Source: Labrenzia sp. VG12 (GTDB lineage Bacteria; Pseudomonadota; Alphaproteobacteria; Rhizobiales; Stappiaceae). Taken from it: a DNA stretch of 64,000 nucleotides. This document shows positions 53,149 through 61,363 of this stretch, piece after piece. How positions within the stretch are numbered: position 1 is the stretch's first letter; every line of letters begins with the position of its first letter. The position numbers and the translations under genes are program-made. The notes below the pieces were generated by a model that saw only the letters and a list, made by a program, of their open reading frames with translations, did not search any database and was not told the DNA's origin. Where the stretch lies: assembly GCF_002237595.1 (NCBI RefSeq), contig NZ_CP022529.1, positions 2,542,001 to 2,606,000 of the forward strand, in the 5' to 3' direction.

Positions 53149-54264
53149 TCAGATCACCATCTGGAAAATCAGGCCGGACAGAACGGCCCCGACAAATCCA
53201 AGCCCCAGATAGGTCGCAAAGACCTTCGGCTTGACCAGCGACCAGACCGCCGCCATGGCGGGAATGGAGCTGACCGCACCGGCAATCATGAAGGCCATGG
53301 CCGCACCGGCGCTCATGCCCTGGTCCATCAGGCCGGCCAGAAGCGGCGGCGCCACATAGGAGTTGAGATACGCAGGCATGCCGACCAGCGCGGAGATCAC
53401 GATGGAGCCGAGCCCTTCGCCGCCGACGACACCGGCAATCAGATCCGCCGGCACATAGGTTACCAGCGCCGCTTCCAGCACATAGGCCAGGGCCAGCCAC
53501 TTCACCAGAAAGAGCGCATTTGTCTTGAGCTCTTCCCCGAAGCGTTCCTTGCGCTCGGTTTCACGCCAGAACTGCCAGACGGGCCGGCCGGTTTTCGGCG
53601 ACGCGCCACAGCCGCAGCCACCAACGGAAGAGCCGATCTTGACCGGGCTCGCAAAGACACCCGTGCGCATCAGCAGCGAGACCAGGAACCCGCCGAAGAG
53701 GCCGAGGGCAACGGCAAACACCGCCTTGCCGATGGCAAATGGCCAGCCCAGCGCACCGGCCGTGATCAGCAGTGTCGGCGGATCGATCAGCGGGGAAGAC
53801 AGCCAGAAGGCCATGATGGCTGAGAGCGGCGCCCCGACCGCCAGAAGACCGGCAATGAAGGGGATGACCTCGCAGGAGCAGAAAGGCGCAAGGCCGCCGA
53901 AGAGCGCAGCCAGGAAGATCGCCTGGGTCTCGCGCCCTTCGAAGGCCTTGCCGACATAGGCTTCCGCTCCGGCCGCCTTCAGCCACGCAATCAGCGCAAC
54001 GGCAAAGGCGATATAGGGCAAGGTGCCGCCAAAGGCCTGAACGGCAAAGCTGACAAAGGGAATGAACTGCGCCTGATCGAGCAACAGGACCAGGAGCGGT
54101 CCCGCAACAACGATTGTCCAGGTCGACAGAAGATATTTGCGGCCCGGGAAGGACTTGAAGGTCCATCCGGGTTTGGCGCCCGCGCCGGTCGACGGCGTCG
54201 ATGCGCAGCAACTGCTCGATGCGGATTTCTCCGCAAGCTTGATGGTCTCCACCGTATCACTCAT
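53149..54264 (-). CDS. ArsP-like permease (DUF318 family)
   Basis: 371 residues, about eight helices. Family marks are ALFGGLAPFCSCEVIPFIAGLLAVGAPLSAIMAFWLSSPLIDPPTLLITAGALGW and GMPAYLNSYVAPPLLAGLMDQGMSAGAAMAFMIAGAVSS. ArsP members expel trivalent organoarsenicals; others have unknown metal or thiol substrates. Cys-rich pieces (SSSCCAST near residue 18; GGCGCGASP in the central loop) could bind soft metals. The gene overlaps the ArsR regulator by 8 bases. Confidence 0.85.
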   Translation of the reverse strand: MSDTVETIKLAEKSASSSCCASTPSTGAGAKPGWTFKSFPGRKYLLSTWTIVVAGPLLVLLLDQAQFIPFVSFAVQAFGGTLPYIAFAVALIAWLKAAGAEAYVGKAFEGRETQAIFLAALFGGLAPFCSCEVIPFIAGLLAVGAPLSAIMAFWLSSPLIDPPTLLITAGALGWPFAIGKAVFAVALGLFGGFLVSLLMRTGVFASPVKIGSSVGGCGCGASPKTGRPVWQFWRETERKERFGEELKTNALFLVKWLALAYVLEAALVTYVPADLIAGVVGGEGLGSIVISALVGMPAYLNSYVAPPLLAGLMDQGMSAGAAMAFMIAGAVSSIPAMAAVWSLVKPKVFATYLGLGFVGAVLSGLIFQMVI

Positions 54265-54589
54265 GGATCAGTTCTCTTTCCTGCAACGGGTCGGCGCAGC
54301 CGTTCTCGTCGGAACAGCATTCTTTCAGGATGTATCCGGCCAGGTTTTCCAGGTGATCGAAGGCTGCCCGGTTGATCACCGAACGGCCGTCCTTTTCCTG
54401 ATTGACCAGTCCGGCGGAAGAGAGAAATTTCAGGTGATGGGCCAGCGTCGACGCGGCCATGCCGGTCCGGGACTGGATGTCCCCCACCGTCAATCCCGTC
54501 TTGCCGGCCTTGACCAAGGTCAGCACCACCTGCAATCGCGCTTCAGAACCAAGGGCCGCAAAGCCCTGGGCTGCCACTTCCGGATCCAT
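54257..54589 (-). CDS. ArsR-family metal(loid)-responsive repressor
   Basis: 110 residues from the ATG at 54589, preferred because GAGG lies 5 bases upstream; an ATG at 54613 lies within the operator. Winged HTH: ARLQVVLTLVKAGKTGLTVGDIQSRTGMAASTLAHHLKFLSSAGLVNQEKDGRS. The C-terminal ECCSDENGC could be a thiol site that senses As(III) or another soft metal. It heads the operon with the ArsP-like permease and the transglutaminase-like protein. Confidence 0.88.
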   Translation of the reverse strand: MDPEVAAQGFAALGSEARLQVVLTLVKAGKTGLTVGDIQSRTGMAASTLAHHLKFLSSAGLVNQEKDGRSVINRAAFDHLENLAGYILKECCSDENGCADPLQERELIHE

Positions 54590-54603
54590 CGTCGCCTCAT
54601 TCA

Positions 54604-54627
54604 ATATAACCATATTTCTAGTTATAT
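54604..54627. promoter_or_regulatory. Candidate ArsR operator
   Basis: ATATAAC and GTTATAT form a perfect 7-bp inverted repeat 10 bases apart, directly upstream of the ArsR gene and in an AT-rich patch that could contain the -10 box. The rest of the spacer to 54998 shows only a probable promoter for the AcfC-like gene. Confidence 0.6.
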
Positions 54628-54998
54628 AGTTTTTTAGACACCTGTCAATGCGCCCCCGGCAGAGGCTTCATGGATAAGCCAGAGCAATCGACTACTTGGG
54701 GTCAGGCCTCATTGATGATTGGAGCGCAGGGAGCGCGACCGGTTGCTGAACCAGCCCTTTTCACCCGAGACACGTTTGAGTGACTTCGAATTGATTCAGG
54801 GATCTGGTGGAGGAAATCTTCTTTTCACGTTATTTTACAAATACTTGCACTGGCTTACCAACACCTTTCCGTCGCATTAAACTTCGGTTAGCTGCCAGCC
54901 CAAATCCGACCTCAATTCGCGTTTCATTGTGCGCCCGTCTTCGCCATCAGACACGAGGACAAACGTTCAACCGACAGGAAAACAAAAAGAGACAAACG

Positions 54999-55796
54999 AT
55001 GAAAATCGCGAAAATCATTGCGCTGGGCACTGTGTTGCTGACGCCAGCCGCAGCTCTTGCGGACACCCTCTACGACCCCACCATCCAACACCAGCCACAA
55101 GACGGTGTCGTGAAACTTTATGGTGCCGGCGGCCCGCACACCGCCTTTCAGAAGGTTGCAGATGTCTGGCAAAAACGCAGCGGGACCCCGGTGGAAATCA
55201 TCGCAGGCCCGGAAAGCCGCTGGTCCAGGGACGCCCAGTCCGATGCCGACATCATCTGGGGCACCTCCGAACAGTCCATGACCGCCTTTCTTCAGACCTA
55301 CAAGACCTTTTCCTCCGACCAGGTCGAGCCGATCTATCTGAGACCGGCCATCATTGCGGTCAAGAAGGGAAATCCAAAGAACATCAAAGGCTTCGACGAC
55401 CTTCTACAGGAAGACATCAAGATCGTCGTGACCGAGGGCGCCGGTGTCTACAACACGTCGGGAACAGGCACATGGGAAGACGTTGCGGGAAGACTGGGCA
55501 AACTTGAAGATGTTGCGACCCTGCGCGGCAACATTGTTGACTTTGCCCTGGGTTCCGGTGCGAGTTTCCGAGCCTTCAAGGACCTGGAAGCCGACGCCTG
55601 GATCACCTGGCCCAACTGGCCACTGACCAACCCGGACGAGCTTGAGCTGGTCGAAATTGAACCCGAACGCAGAATCTGGCGGGACATCAGCGTCGCAGTC
55701 GCCCCCAATGCCAGCCCGGAGGCCCGGGACTTTGTGGATTTTCTGATCTCGGAAGAAGGACAGGAAATCATGGCCACGGAAGGCTGGGTCAGATGA
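54999..55796 (+). CDS. Periplasmic binding protein, AcfC-like
   Basis: 265 residues from the ATG at 54999 (AAAGAGAC upstream; the frame is open to 54807). A signal peptide (MKIAKIIALGTVLLTPAAALA) precedes VKLYGAGGPHTAFQKVADVWQKRSGTPVEIIAGPESRWSRDAQSDADIIWGTSEQSMTAFLQTY, the ModA/sulfate-binding-like fold of accessory colonisation factor AcfC. The ligand is probably an oxyanion, but none is proved for AcfC. No transporter genes are linked. Confidence 0.78.
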   Translation: MKIAKIIALGTVLLTPAAALADTLYDPTIQHQPQDGVVKLYGAGGPHTAFQKVADVWQKRSGTPVEIIAGPESRWSRDAQSDADIIWGTSEQSMTAFLQTYKTFSSDQVEPIYLRPAIIAVKKGNPKNIKGFDDLLQEDIKIVVTEGAGVYNTSGTGTWEDVAGRLGKLEDVATLRGNIVDFALGSGASFRAFKDLEADAWITWPNWPLTNPDELELVEIEPERRIWRDISVAVAPNASPEARDFVDFLISEEGQEIMATEGWVR

Positions 55797-55878
55797 CACC
55801 AGCCAGGGATGATCGGACCAGCGACCGCTGCCCGGGGGAATGTCTGATCCGGCGCCCACTTCCGGGCGCCGGTGTTCG

Positions 55879-56682
55879 TCAGGCGGCCTTGAGGAGCTGC
55901 GTTACCTGTTCCATCAGTTCAGCGGTGCGCGCGTCGTTCAGCCCACCCGGATGCGGATCGGCAAAACGGCCGCTGTCATTGTCGAAATAAAGGCCGTTCG
56001 CCGAGGCGAATTCCTCAGAGACAGCCGCCCGCACCAGGATGTCCGCGCCGATGCCGAGATCGTTGCCGGCAATGCCGAAGCCTTGCTTGACCATCTTGCT
56101 GGCCAGAAGCGAGCCCGGATTGACCGCAACGATCAGCGGTCCCTTTCCCGCAAGGTCCTGTGCCAGATGCCGCGTCCACATGGTCAGCGCCAGCTTGCTC
56201 TGGGCATAGGCATCCATGGCGGAAAGCTGTTTCTTGCCGGCGAGCGCAGCTGGATCGACCGGGGCCTGCGCCGCGGAGGAAAGATTGACCACCCGGCTGC
56301 CCGGTCCCATCAACGGCAGCAGTTTCTGCGTCAACAGGACCGGCGCCAGCAGATTGACGACGAAACGGATATCAAGGCCGGCCGGTGTCATCTCCACCGG
56401 GCTTTTCAGGATACCGGCATTGTTGATCACAACATCCAGCCGCTCATGCGTCGATGCAATCTCGCTGCCCATGCGGGCAACGTCGGCAAGATCGGAAAAG
56501 TCCGCCAGCCAGGTCTCCACCTCGCCCGCGCCGGGTTTTGCACCGACGCGCGCCTTGGCTGCCGCGAGCTTGTCCGGATTGCGGCCGTGCAGCAGCAGCG
56601 TGTGGCCGGCCGCGCTCAGTTTGCAGGCGGTTTCCAGACCGATGCCGTCGGTTGCGCCGGTGATCAAAATGGTCTTGCTCAT
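55879..56682 (-). CDS. SDR-family oxidoreductase
   Basis: 267 residues from the ATG at 56682, 4 bases after the LLM gene stop. Motifs are TGATDGIG, NNAG and YAQSK, with an upstream NLSSAAQAP Ser. The length and the C-terminal LYFDNDSGRFADPHPGG resemble retinol dehydrogenase-like SDRs. It is the last gene of a four-gene operon under the divergent LysR regulator. Confidence 0.87.
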   Translation of the reverse strand: MSKTILITGATDGIGLETACKLSAAGHTLLLHGRNPDKLAAAKARVGAKPGAGEVETWLADFSDLADVARMGSEIASTHERLDVVINNAGILKSPVEMTPAGLDIRFVVNLLAPVLLTQKLLPLMGPGSRVVNLSSAAQAPVDPAALAGKKQLSAMDAYAQSKLALTMWTRHLAQDLAGKGPLIVAVNPGSLLASKMVKQGFGIAGNDLGIGADILVRAAVSEEFASANGLYFDNDSGRFADPHPGGLNDARTAELMEQVTQLLKAA

Positions 56683-56686
56683 GGTC

Positions 56687-57673
56687 TTACCTGTCCCTCG
56701 TTTCATGGGCCGGGAACTCCGCCAGAAGCGCGTCGGCCAGTTTTTTCAGTGTGTCTTCCACGTCCGGCTGGTTGAAGCGCAAATTGAGCGCAACGTGGTT
56801 GACGCCAATCTCCTGCAGCGCCGCCAGATAGGATTTGAGATGCTCGACCCCGAGCCGGAAGCCCAGATGGATCGGTCTTGGCGGCGCATCCGGCTCCGGG
56901 GCAAGATCGACATAGAGCGGCTGCATCACCGGCTTGTCGAACCCGCCTTGCGCCAGAACGCGGGACCGCCAGTCGGACACCACCTTCTCCTGCAGCGTGA
57001 AGGGCCGCGGATAGGTCATCCAGCCATCGCCATGGGCCGCAGCCCAGTCCGGTGCCTGTTGGCTGCCGCCGGTGATCAGCATCGGCAGTTTGCCGGCGAC
57101 CGGCTTTGGCAGCATGTCCATGCCACCACCCGGGCTGCCATAGGAATTGAAGATGGACCCGGCATCCGTTGCCATCTCGCGGATATAGTCAAAGCTGTCG
57201 CGGAACCGCGCGCCCCGGTCCTCGAACGGCAGGTTCAGCGCCGGAAATTCTTCCGGCCGGTCGCCCGAAGCAACGCCCAGGATAAGCCGCCCCCCCGACA
57301 GCACATCCGCGCTTGCCGCCGCCTTGGCGACATGAGCAGGATGGCGAAGCGGCAGGACGATGCTGGCAACGCCCAGCGCGATGCGGGTCGTTGCCGCCGA
57401 CAGGAACCCAAGATAGGTGAACGGATCGAAAGTCTGTCCGGCATCACCGAAAGACGGCACGTTGAAAGGAACGTCACGCAGCCAGACCGCAGCAAAGCCG
57501 AGCTCATCGGCGAGCTTCACACGTTCCAGATGGCGCTCCAGCTGCGGCACCGGACCATAAGGATAGCTTTCCAGTGGCGCCACCAGCCCGACACTCAAAC
57601 GGCCCTGCCGGAACACCCGGCCAAAGCCCTTGTTGAGGGGCTGAAAGCCGGTCTCAGAAACACGATCAAGCAT
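56687..57673 (-). CDS. LLM-class flavin-dependent oxidoreductase
   Basis: 328 residues. The luciferase-like fold is shown by LSVGLVAPLESYPYGPVPQLERHLERVKLADELGFAAVWLRDVPF, TTRIALGVASIVLPLRHPAHVAKAAASADVLSGGRLILGVASGD and LPMLITGGSQQAPDWAAAHGDGWMTYP. It uses FMNH2 or F420, probably FMN here. It may act in sequence with the CmcJ/NvfI-like enzyme encoded upstream. Confidence 0.88.
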   Translation of the reverse strand: MLDRVSETGFQPLNKGFGRVFRQGRLSVGLVAPLESYPYGPVPQLERHLERVKLADELGFAAVWLRDVPFNVPSFGDAGQTFDPFTYLGFLSAATTRIALGVASIVLPLRHPAHVAKAAASADVLSGGRLILGVASGDRPEEFPALNLPFEDRGARFRDSFDYIREMATDAGSIFNSYGSPGGGMDMLPKPVAGKLPMLITGGSQQAPDWAAAHGDGWMTYPRPFTLQEKVVSDWRSRVLAQGGFDKPVMQPLYVDLAPEPDAPPRPIHLGFRLGVEHLKSYLAALQEIGVNHVALNLRFNQPDVEDTLKKLADALLAEFPAHETRDR

Positions 57674-57692
57674 GACGTCCTTCTCCTTTCTT

Positions 57693-58478
57693 CTAGCGCG
57701 CGTAGCGCACCAGCGTCCGGCTCTCCAGGCTCATTCTGGGAACGCTTGCGTGCCCGTCAGCGTCCAGATCAAGAGCGCTGTGGGCGATCGAGGCAAGGCC
57801 CCGATTGTCGTAGATATTGAAGATCGCGACTTCGTCCGGTGTCATCGCAGACAGGTAGACCCAGTCATGCGCGCCCTGGTGAACCAGCCCCATGATCTGG
57901 CCGATGCGGTCGGGATAGACCAGATCGAGCGTAACCCAGTCGGCCTCTTCGACAGAGCCCGGCAGGACGAAACCCAGTGGCGCACTGGCGATCGGGTGCC
58001 GGATAGGACGCCAGACATTGACGAAGCCGAAATGCCCTTCGCGCCAGTCCGCAGCGCCGGCATCGCCAAGCAGATCCTTCAGGCGTTGCTGCGCCCCCGC
58101 TTCGCTGTAGTCACTGTGAACATTGCGCGCCGGTTTGCGGTCGGACGCCGGATCGTCAATGCGCACCGTGTGATCGAAGATGACCACGTCCCGCGCGCCG
58201 ATCTCCTGTGTCAGAAGCTCCGCAAGCTGCCGGTCATAGGCCTTTTGCCAGGCGTTGTCGTCGCCATAGGTCGCTTCAACGCTCGGGCGTTTCACAAAGG
58301 CCAGGCTGTCCCGGTCGAACCGGACGCGATCTTCCTGTCCGCGCAGATCGCGCACGGACACTGTCTGACGGTCCTGCACCGGCGGCACCAGCTTGCCCGT
58401 CACACCGCCCGCATCAATCAGATAGGCTTGAGGGTCCGGGCTGTGGACATGATAGTTGACGTTGGCTGCAATCTGCAT
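57693..58478 (-). CDS. CmcJ/NvfI-family oxidoreductase
   Basis: 261 residues. The family pattern is clear: VIFDHTVRIDDPASDRKPARNVHSDYSEAGAQQRL, FGFVNVWRPIRHPIASAPLGFV, MTPDEVAIFNIYDNRGLASIAHSALDLD and the C-terminal RMSLESRTLVRY. The HSD and a later His fit Fe(II)/2-oxoglutarate-type sites proposed for this family. In fungi such proteins modify meroterpenoids; in bacteria their substrates are mostly unknown. Confidence 0.82.
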   Translation of the reverse strand: MQIAANVNYHVHSPDPQAYLIDAGGVTGKLVPPVQDRQTVSVRDLRGQEDRVRFDRDSLAFVKRPSVEATYGDDNAWQKAYDRQLAELLTQEIGARDVVIFDHTVRIDDPASDRKPARNVHSDYSEAGAQQRLKDLLGDAGAADWREGHFGFVNVWRPIRHPIASAPLGFVLPGSVEEADWVTLDLVYPDRIGQIMGLVHQGAHDWVYLSAMTPDEVAIFNIYDNRGLASIAHSALDLDADGHASVPRMSLESRTLVRYAR

Positions 58479-58528
58479 GGGATGTCATCTCCGATCAGAG
58501 CGTTGGCAAAGGACCGTGCAAGCGGCGC

Positions 58529-58831
58529 TCAGGCCAGATCGTCCTTGCCTTCGGTCAGGAAGTGAAAACTGTTAGAGCCCTCGGTGCGGGCCGCAAGATG
58601 CGGGGCATAGTTCGCGTCTTTCATGAACCCTTCCGCGGCTTCTCTGGATGGCCATTCAATGACAATGCGCAAAGCAGCACCGCTCTCTTCGCCTTCCAGC
58701 TGGCTGTGGCTTGCGGTTCTGGCCAGATATTTGCCGCCATACTGGGCGACCAGCCTGTTGGCCGGGCCGATATAATCCGGGATCCAGCCTTCGGAAGTCG
58801 GGGTGACGGCAAGAACGGAATAAAAGGCCAT
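58529..58831 (-). CDS. DUF1330-like small protein
   Basis: 100 residues from the ATG at 58831 with AGAGGAG 8 bases upstream. The dimeric ferredoxin-like fold is suggested by SVLAVTPTSEGWIPDYIGPANRLVAQYGGKYLARTASHSQLEG and VIEWPSREAAEGFMKDANYAPHLAAR. It leads the oxidoreductase operon and may bind or tautomerise a pathway intermediate. Confidence 0.78.
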   Translation of the reverse strand: MAFYSVLAVTPTSEGWIPDYIGPANRLVAQYGGKYLARTASHSQLEGEESGAALRIVIEWPSREAAEGFMKDANYAPHLAARTEGSNSFHFLTEGKDDLA

Positions 58832-58931
58832 TGGGCGGCTCCTCTTGATCTGTCTTGTCTCTCTTTCAGGACCACCCCTAGATAATTCGGCTTCCTCACT
58901 ATATAAATCGACCAAACACGAGTTCATAATT

Positions 58932-58951
58932 CTGATTTTGGATATAATCAG
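58932..58951. promoter_or_regulatory. Candidate LysR operator
   Basis: CTGATT, 8 bases, AATCAG: a perfect 6-bp inverted repeat that ends one base before the lysR ATG, in the AT-rich spacer shared with the DUF1330 operon. Its position suggests autoregulation of the LysR gene. Confidence 0.5.
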
Positions 58952-59860
58952 ATGGATACCGACAGCCTGCGCCTGTTCGTTCTGGCGACGGAAAAGCTCA
59001 ACATCAGTGCTGCCGGCCGCGAGCTTGGCCTGGCACCGGCTGTCGCCAGCAGCCGGCTGGCCAAGCTGGAACAGACGGTCGGGGCGGATCTTCTCCATCG
59101 ATCGACGCGCAAGGTGGCGCTGTCGCTGGAAGGGGCGGAGTTCCTGCCCTTTGCACGGGAAATCCTGGCCCAGGAAGACGCTGCGCGCGCCGCGCTGGGC
59201 TTTGCCAGCGAACATGTGACCGGCACCTTGCGCTTTGCTGCCTCAAGCACCTTTGCCCAGGCCTATATCATTCCGCTTCTGCCGGAGTTTCTGGAGCGAT
59301 ACCCGGGCATCGATCTCGATCTGCGCCTCTCCGATCTGCCCTTTGATCTGATCGAAGGCAGCTTTGATCTTGCCTTGCGCAACGCCGCGCTCCAGGACAG
59401 CAGTCTGAAGGCGCGCAAGCTTGCCGACGACACACGGGTGCTGGTTGCCTCACCCGATTATCTGGCCCGTCACGGCACGCCGTCGGACCCGTCCGACCTG
59501 GCCGCGCATCGGTATATCGCCTTTCGCAGCCGCTTGCCGAAACAGCTGCGCGGACCGGACGGCAACATTCATGTCTTTGATCCGGCGAATGCGGATTGCC
59601 GGCTGGTGATGGATGACGGCCTCAGCCTCAAACTGGCAGCCTGCGCCGGTGTCGGCATCGGCCTGACCGCCCTCTGGAACGCCGCCGAAGACATGCGGGA
59701 AAACCGGCTGGTGCGCGTTCTGCCCGACTATGAGGTGCAGGACGATACGGGTCTGTGGCTGATCTACCCGAAGTCCAATGTTCTGACCGCCAAGGTCCGC
59801 GTCTTCATTGACTTCCTGCTGGAACGCATCGGACGCAACCCGCCCTGGCTCACGGGCTGA
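58952..59860 (+). CDS. LysR-family transcriptional regulator
   Basis: 302 residues. The N-terminal HTH is DTDSLRLFVLATEKLNISAAGRELGLAPAVASSRLAKLEQTVGADLLHRSTRKVALSLEG, followed by the usual two-lobed ligand-binding domain. It is divergent from, and probably regulates, the DUF1330-CmcJ-LLM-SDR operon. Confidence 0.92.
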   Translation: MDTDSLRLFVLATEKLNISAAGRELGLAPAVASSRLAKLEQTVGADLLHRSTRKVALSLEGAEFLPFAREILAQEDAARAALGFASEHVTGTLRFAASSTFAQAYIIPLLPEFLERYPGIDLDLRLSDLPFDLIEGSFDLALRNAALQDSSLKARKLADDTRVLVASPDYLARHGTPSDPSDLAAHRYIAFRSRLPKQLRGPDGNIHVFDPANADCRLVMDDGLSLKLAACAGVGIGLTALWNAAEDMRENRLVRVLPDYEVQDDTGLWLIYPKSNVLTAKVRVFIDFLLERIGRNPPWLTG

Positions 59861-59995
59861 CCCGGTCCGGATCCATCGCCGCAAGGAGGCCAATGCACGC
59901 TTATCGCAACGCCGGGATCGAGGGTGAAAACCTCTCGGCCCCCGGTGTTGCCCACTTTGTTTCATTCGGACGGGAACGCGTTCCCGCCGTCCGGC

Positions 59996-60478
59996 TTACT
60001 GGCAGCAACCGGCTTCGTTCGCCGCATTGGCTCCGCAACAGCCGGCAGAGCTGCCGAGCGCCGCCTTCCTGTCGAGCGCCGGCTTGCAATGGGCTCGTGT
60101 GTCCCGCAAACCGACAAGGACCCGACCGGCGGAGAGTTCCGGCGTCGCCAGCCGGTAAATCTGTTTCGCCCTGTTGCCATGCGCGAATTCGACCTGCAGC
60201 GGCGCGTCACCAAGGCCACTCACCTTGGCAATGCTTTGCTTCAGGATGCCGGCAAACTTGCCGGCCGGCATGTGTCCCCCGCCCTGCCCGTCCAGAAGCT
60301 GCAGGGTCGCCTCGCTCCAGTTGGACAGGCGCGCCCCGCAATCGATCCCCGTCACATGCGCCAGCTTGAACTCGGTGACGTGATAGCCGTCGCCGATCTC
60401 TCCCTCGGGGGTTTCAAACACCAGCGGCGCGTCCCCGGGCAGGGTCTCGAGGGTTTCCAAAAGTGAGTTGCAGGTCAT
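59996..60478 (-). CDS. DUF6428-like protein with Cys-rich tail
   Basis: 160 residues from the ATG at 60478 (AAAGGCG upstream). It contains DGYHVTEFKLAHVTGIDCGARLSNWSEATLQLLDGQGGGHMPAGKFAGIL and ends with the Cys-rich SSAGCCGANAANEAGCCQ. Proteins of this kind commonly lie next to ArsR genes in proteobacterial arsenic islands, as I recall. The tail could bind As(III) or another thiophilic metal. It is divergent from the ArsR gene across two identical operators. Confidence 0.72.
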   Translation of the reverse strand: MTCNSLLETLETLPGDAPLVFETPEGEIGDGYHVTEFKLAHVTGIDCGARLSNWSEATLQLLDGQGGGHMPAGKFAGILKQSIAKVSGLGDAPLQVEFAHGNRAKQIYRLATPELSAGRVLVGLRDTRAHCKPALDRKAALGSSAGCCGANAANEAGCCQ

Positions 60479-60491
60479 GGTCACGCCTTTC

Positions 60492-60511
60492 ATTTCAAAG
60501 ATTGTTGAAAT
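60492..60511. promoter_or_regulatory. ArsR operator, copy 1
   Basis: ATTTCAA, 6 bases, TTGAAAT: a perfect 7-bp inverted repeat 14 bases upstream of the DUF6428-like start. An identical pair of arms with the same spacing occurs at 60537-60556. Confidence 0.75.
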
Positions 60512-60536
60512 ATAGTCGTGACACAAAAGAAATGTA

Positions 60537-60556
60537 ATTTCAAGAAAGTTTGAAAT
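60537..60556. promoter_or_regulatory. ArsR operator, copy 2, abutting the arsR start
   Basis: The same ATTTCAA-N6-TTGAAAT arrangement, ending at the base before the arsR ATG at 60557. The two sites are centred 45 bp apart, a little over four helical turns, and should control both divergent genes. Confidence 0.75.
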
Positions 60557-60883
60557 ATGAAGGAAGCCGATGCCCTGGCCGCGCTCTCAGCGATTTCGAG
60601 CGCGCCCCGCCTGCAGATCCTGAAAAGGCTTGTTGCGGCCGGTGCTGCCGGACTGACGGCGGGAGACATCGCGGCCGCCATCGGCGCGACGCCGTCACGC
60701 GCTTCGTTTCACCTGTCGACCATGGCAGAGGCCGGCCTTGTCAGCGCGACCCGCCAGTCCAGGCAGATCTGCTATCAGGTGGACTTTGAGGCCATGGGCA
60801 CATTGATCCGCTATCTTCTGGAAGATTGCTGCGGCAACAACGAAACCGTGCGCCAGTGCTGCCAGCCAGGTAGCTGCTGCTGA
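60557..60883 (+). CDS. ArsR-family repressor with Cys-rich tail
   Basis: 108 residues. Winged HTH: ISSAPRLQILKRLVAAGAAGLTAGDIAAAIGATPSRASFHLSTMAEAGLVSATRQSRQ. The C-terminus DCCGNNETVRQCCQPGSCC has six Cys, a plausible soft-metal sensor. No ribosome site is visible because the operator occupies that place, so expression may depend on weak initiation. It is a different branch from the ArsR gene at 54257. Confidence 0.85.
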   Translation: MKEADALAALSAISSAPRLQILKRLVAAGAAGLTAGDIAAAIGATPSRASFHLSTMAEAGLVSATRQSRQICYQVDFEAMGTLIRYLLEDCCGNNETVRQCCQPGSCC

Positions 60884-60911
60884 ATTTCAGGCTGGGTGGT
60901 GACAGCCCCGC

Positions 60912-61352
60912 TCAGGCGTCTTCCGGCACCTTTGCGCCTTCCCCTGCCTTCACCTGGTCGATCCAGTCCTGAAGGTTGTAGTAGGTGGTGATGCGGGCGA
61001 TCTGGCCGTCGCGGATCTCGAAGAAGCTGCCAGCCGGCAGCTTGTAGGTCTGGCCGTTCGCCTCCGGCAGACCAGTGTCCGTGTCGATATAGGTGCCGTT
61101 GACCACGAACTCGGCGGCGGCCCGCGTGCCGTCCTCGTTGACGAACAGCTCGATATCGGTGAGCCGCTCCTTGTAGCAGCGCGTCATGTGCACATTGAAC
61201 GACCAGAACGCGTCCTTGCCGACCCGCCTTTCGCCCTGATTGACGTCGTGGACCAGATCCTCCGCAACCAGGCTTTCCATCTTCTTGGTATCGCCCGCAT
61301 TGAAGGCTGCAAAATAGGTATCGATCAGAAACCGGGACTGCTTGTTGGCCAT
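60912..61352 (-). CDS. SnoaL/NTF2-like protein (ketosteroid isomerase-related)
   Basis: 146 residues, GTGAGGACCC before the ATG. The cone fold is suggested by RFLIDTYFAAFNAGDTKKMESLVAEDLVHDVNQGERRVGKDAFWSFN and the C-terminal GSFFEIRDGQIARITTYYNLQDWIDQV. Members bind small ligands or isomerise them. It converges with the ArsR gene and has no evident partner. Confidence 0.82.
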   Translation of the reverse strand: MANKQSRFLIDTYFAAFNAGDTKKMESLVAEDLVHDVNQGERRVGKDAFWSFNVHMTRCYKERLTDIELFVNEDGTRAAAEFVVNGTYIDTDTGLPEANGQTYKLPAGSFFEIRDGQIARITTYYNLQDWIDQVKAGEGAKVPEDA

Positions 61353-61363
61353 GGGTCCTCACT

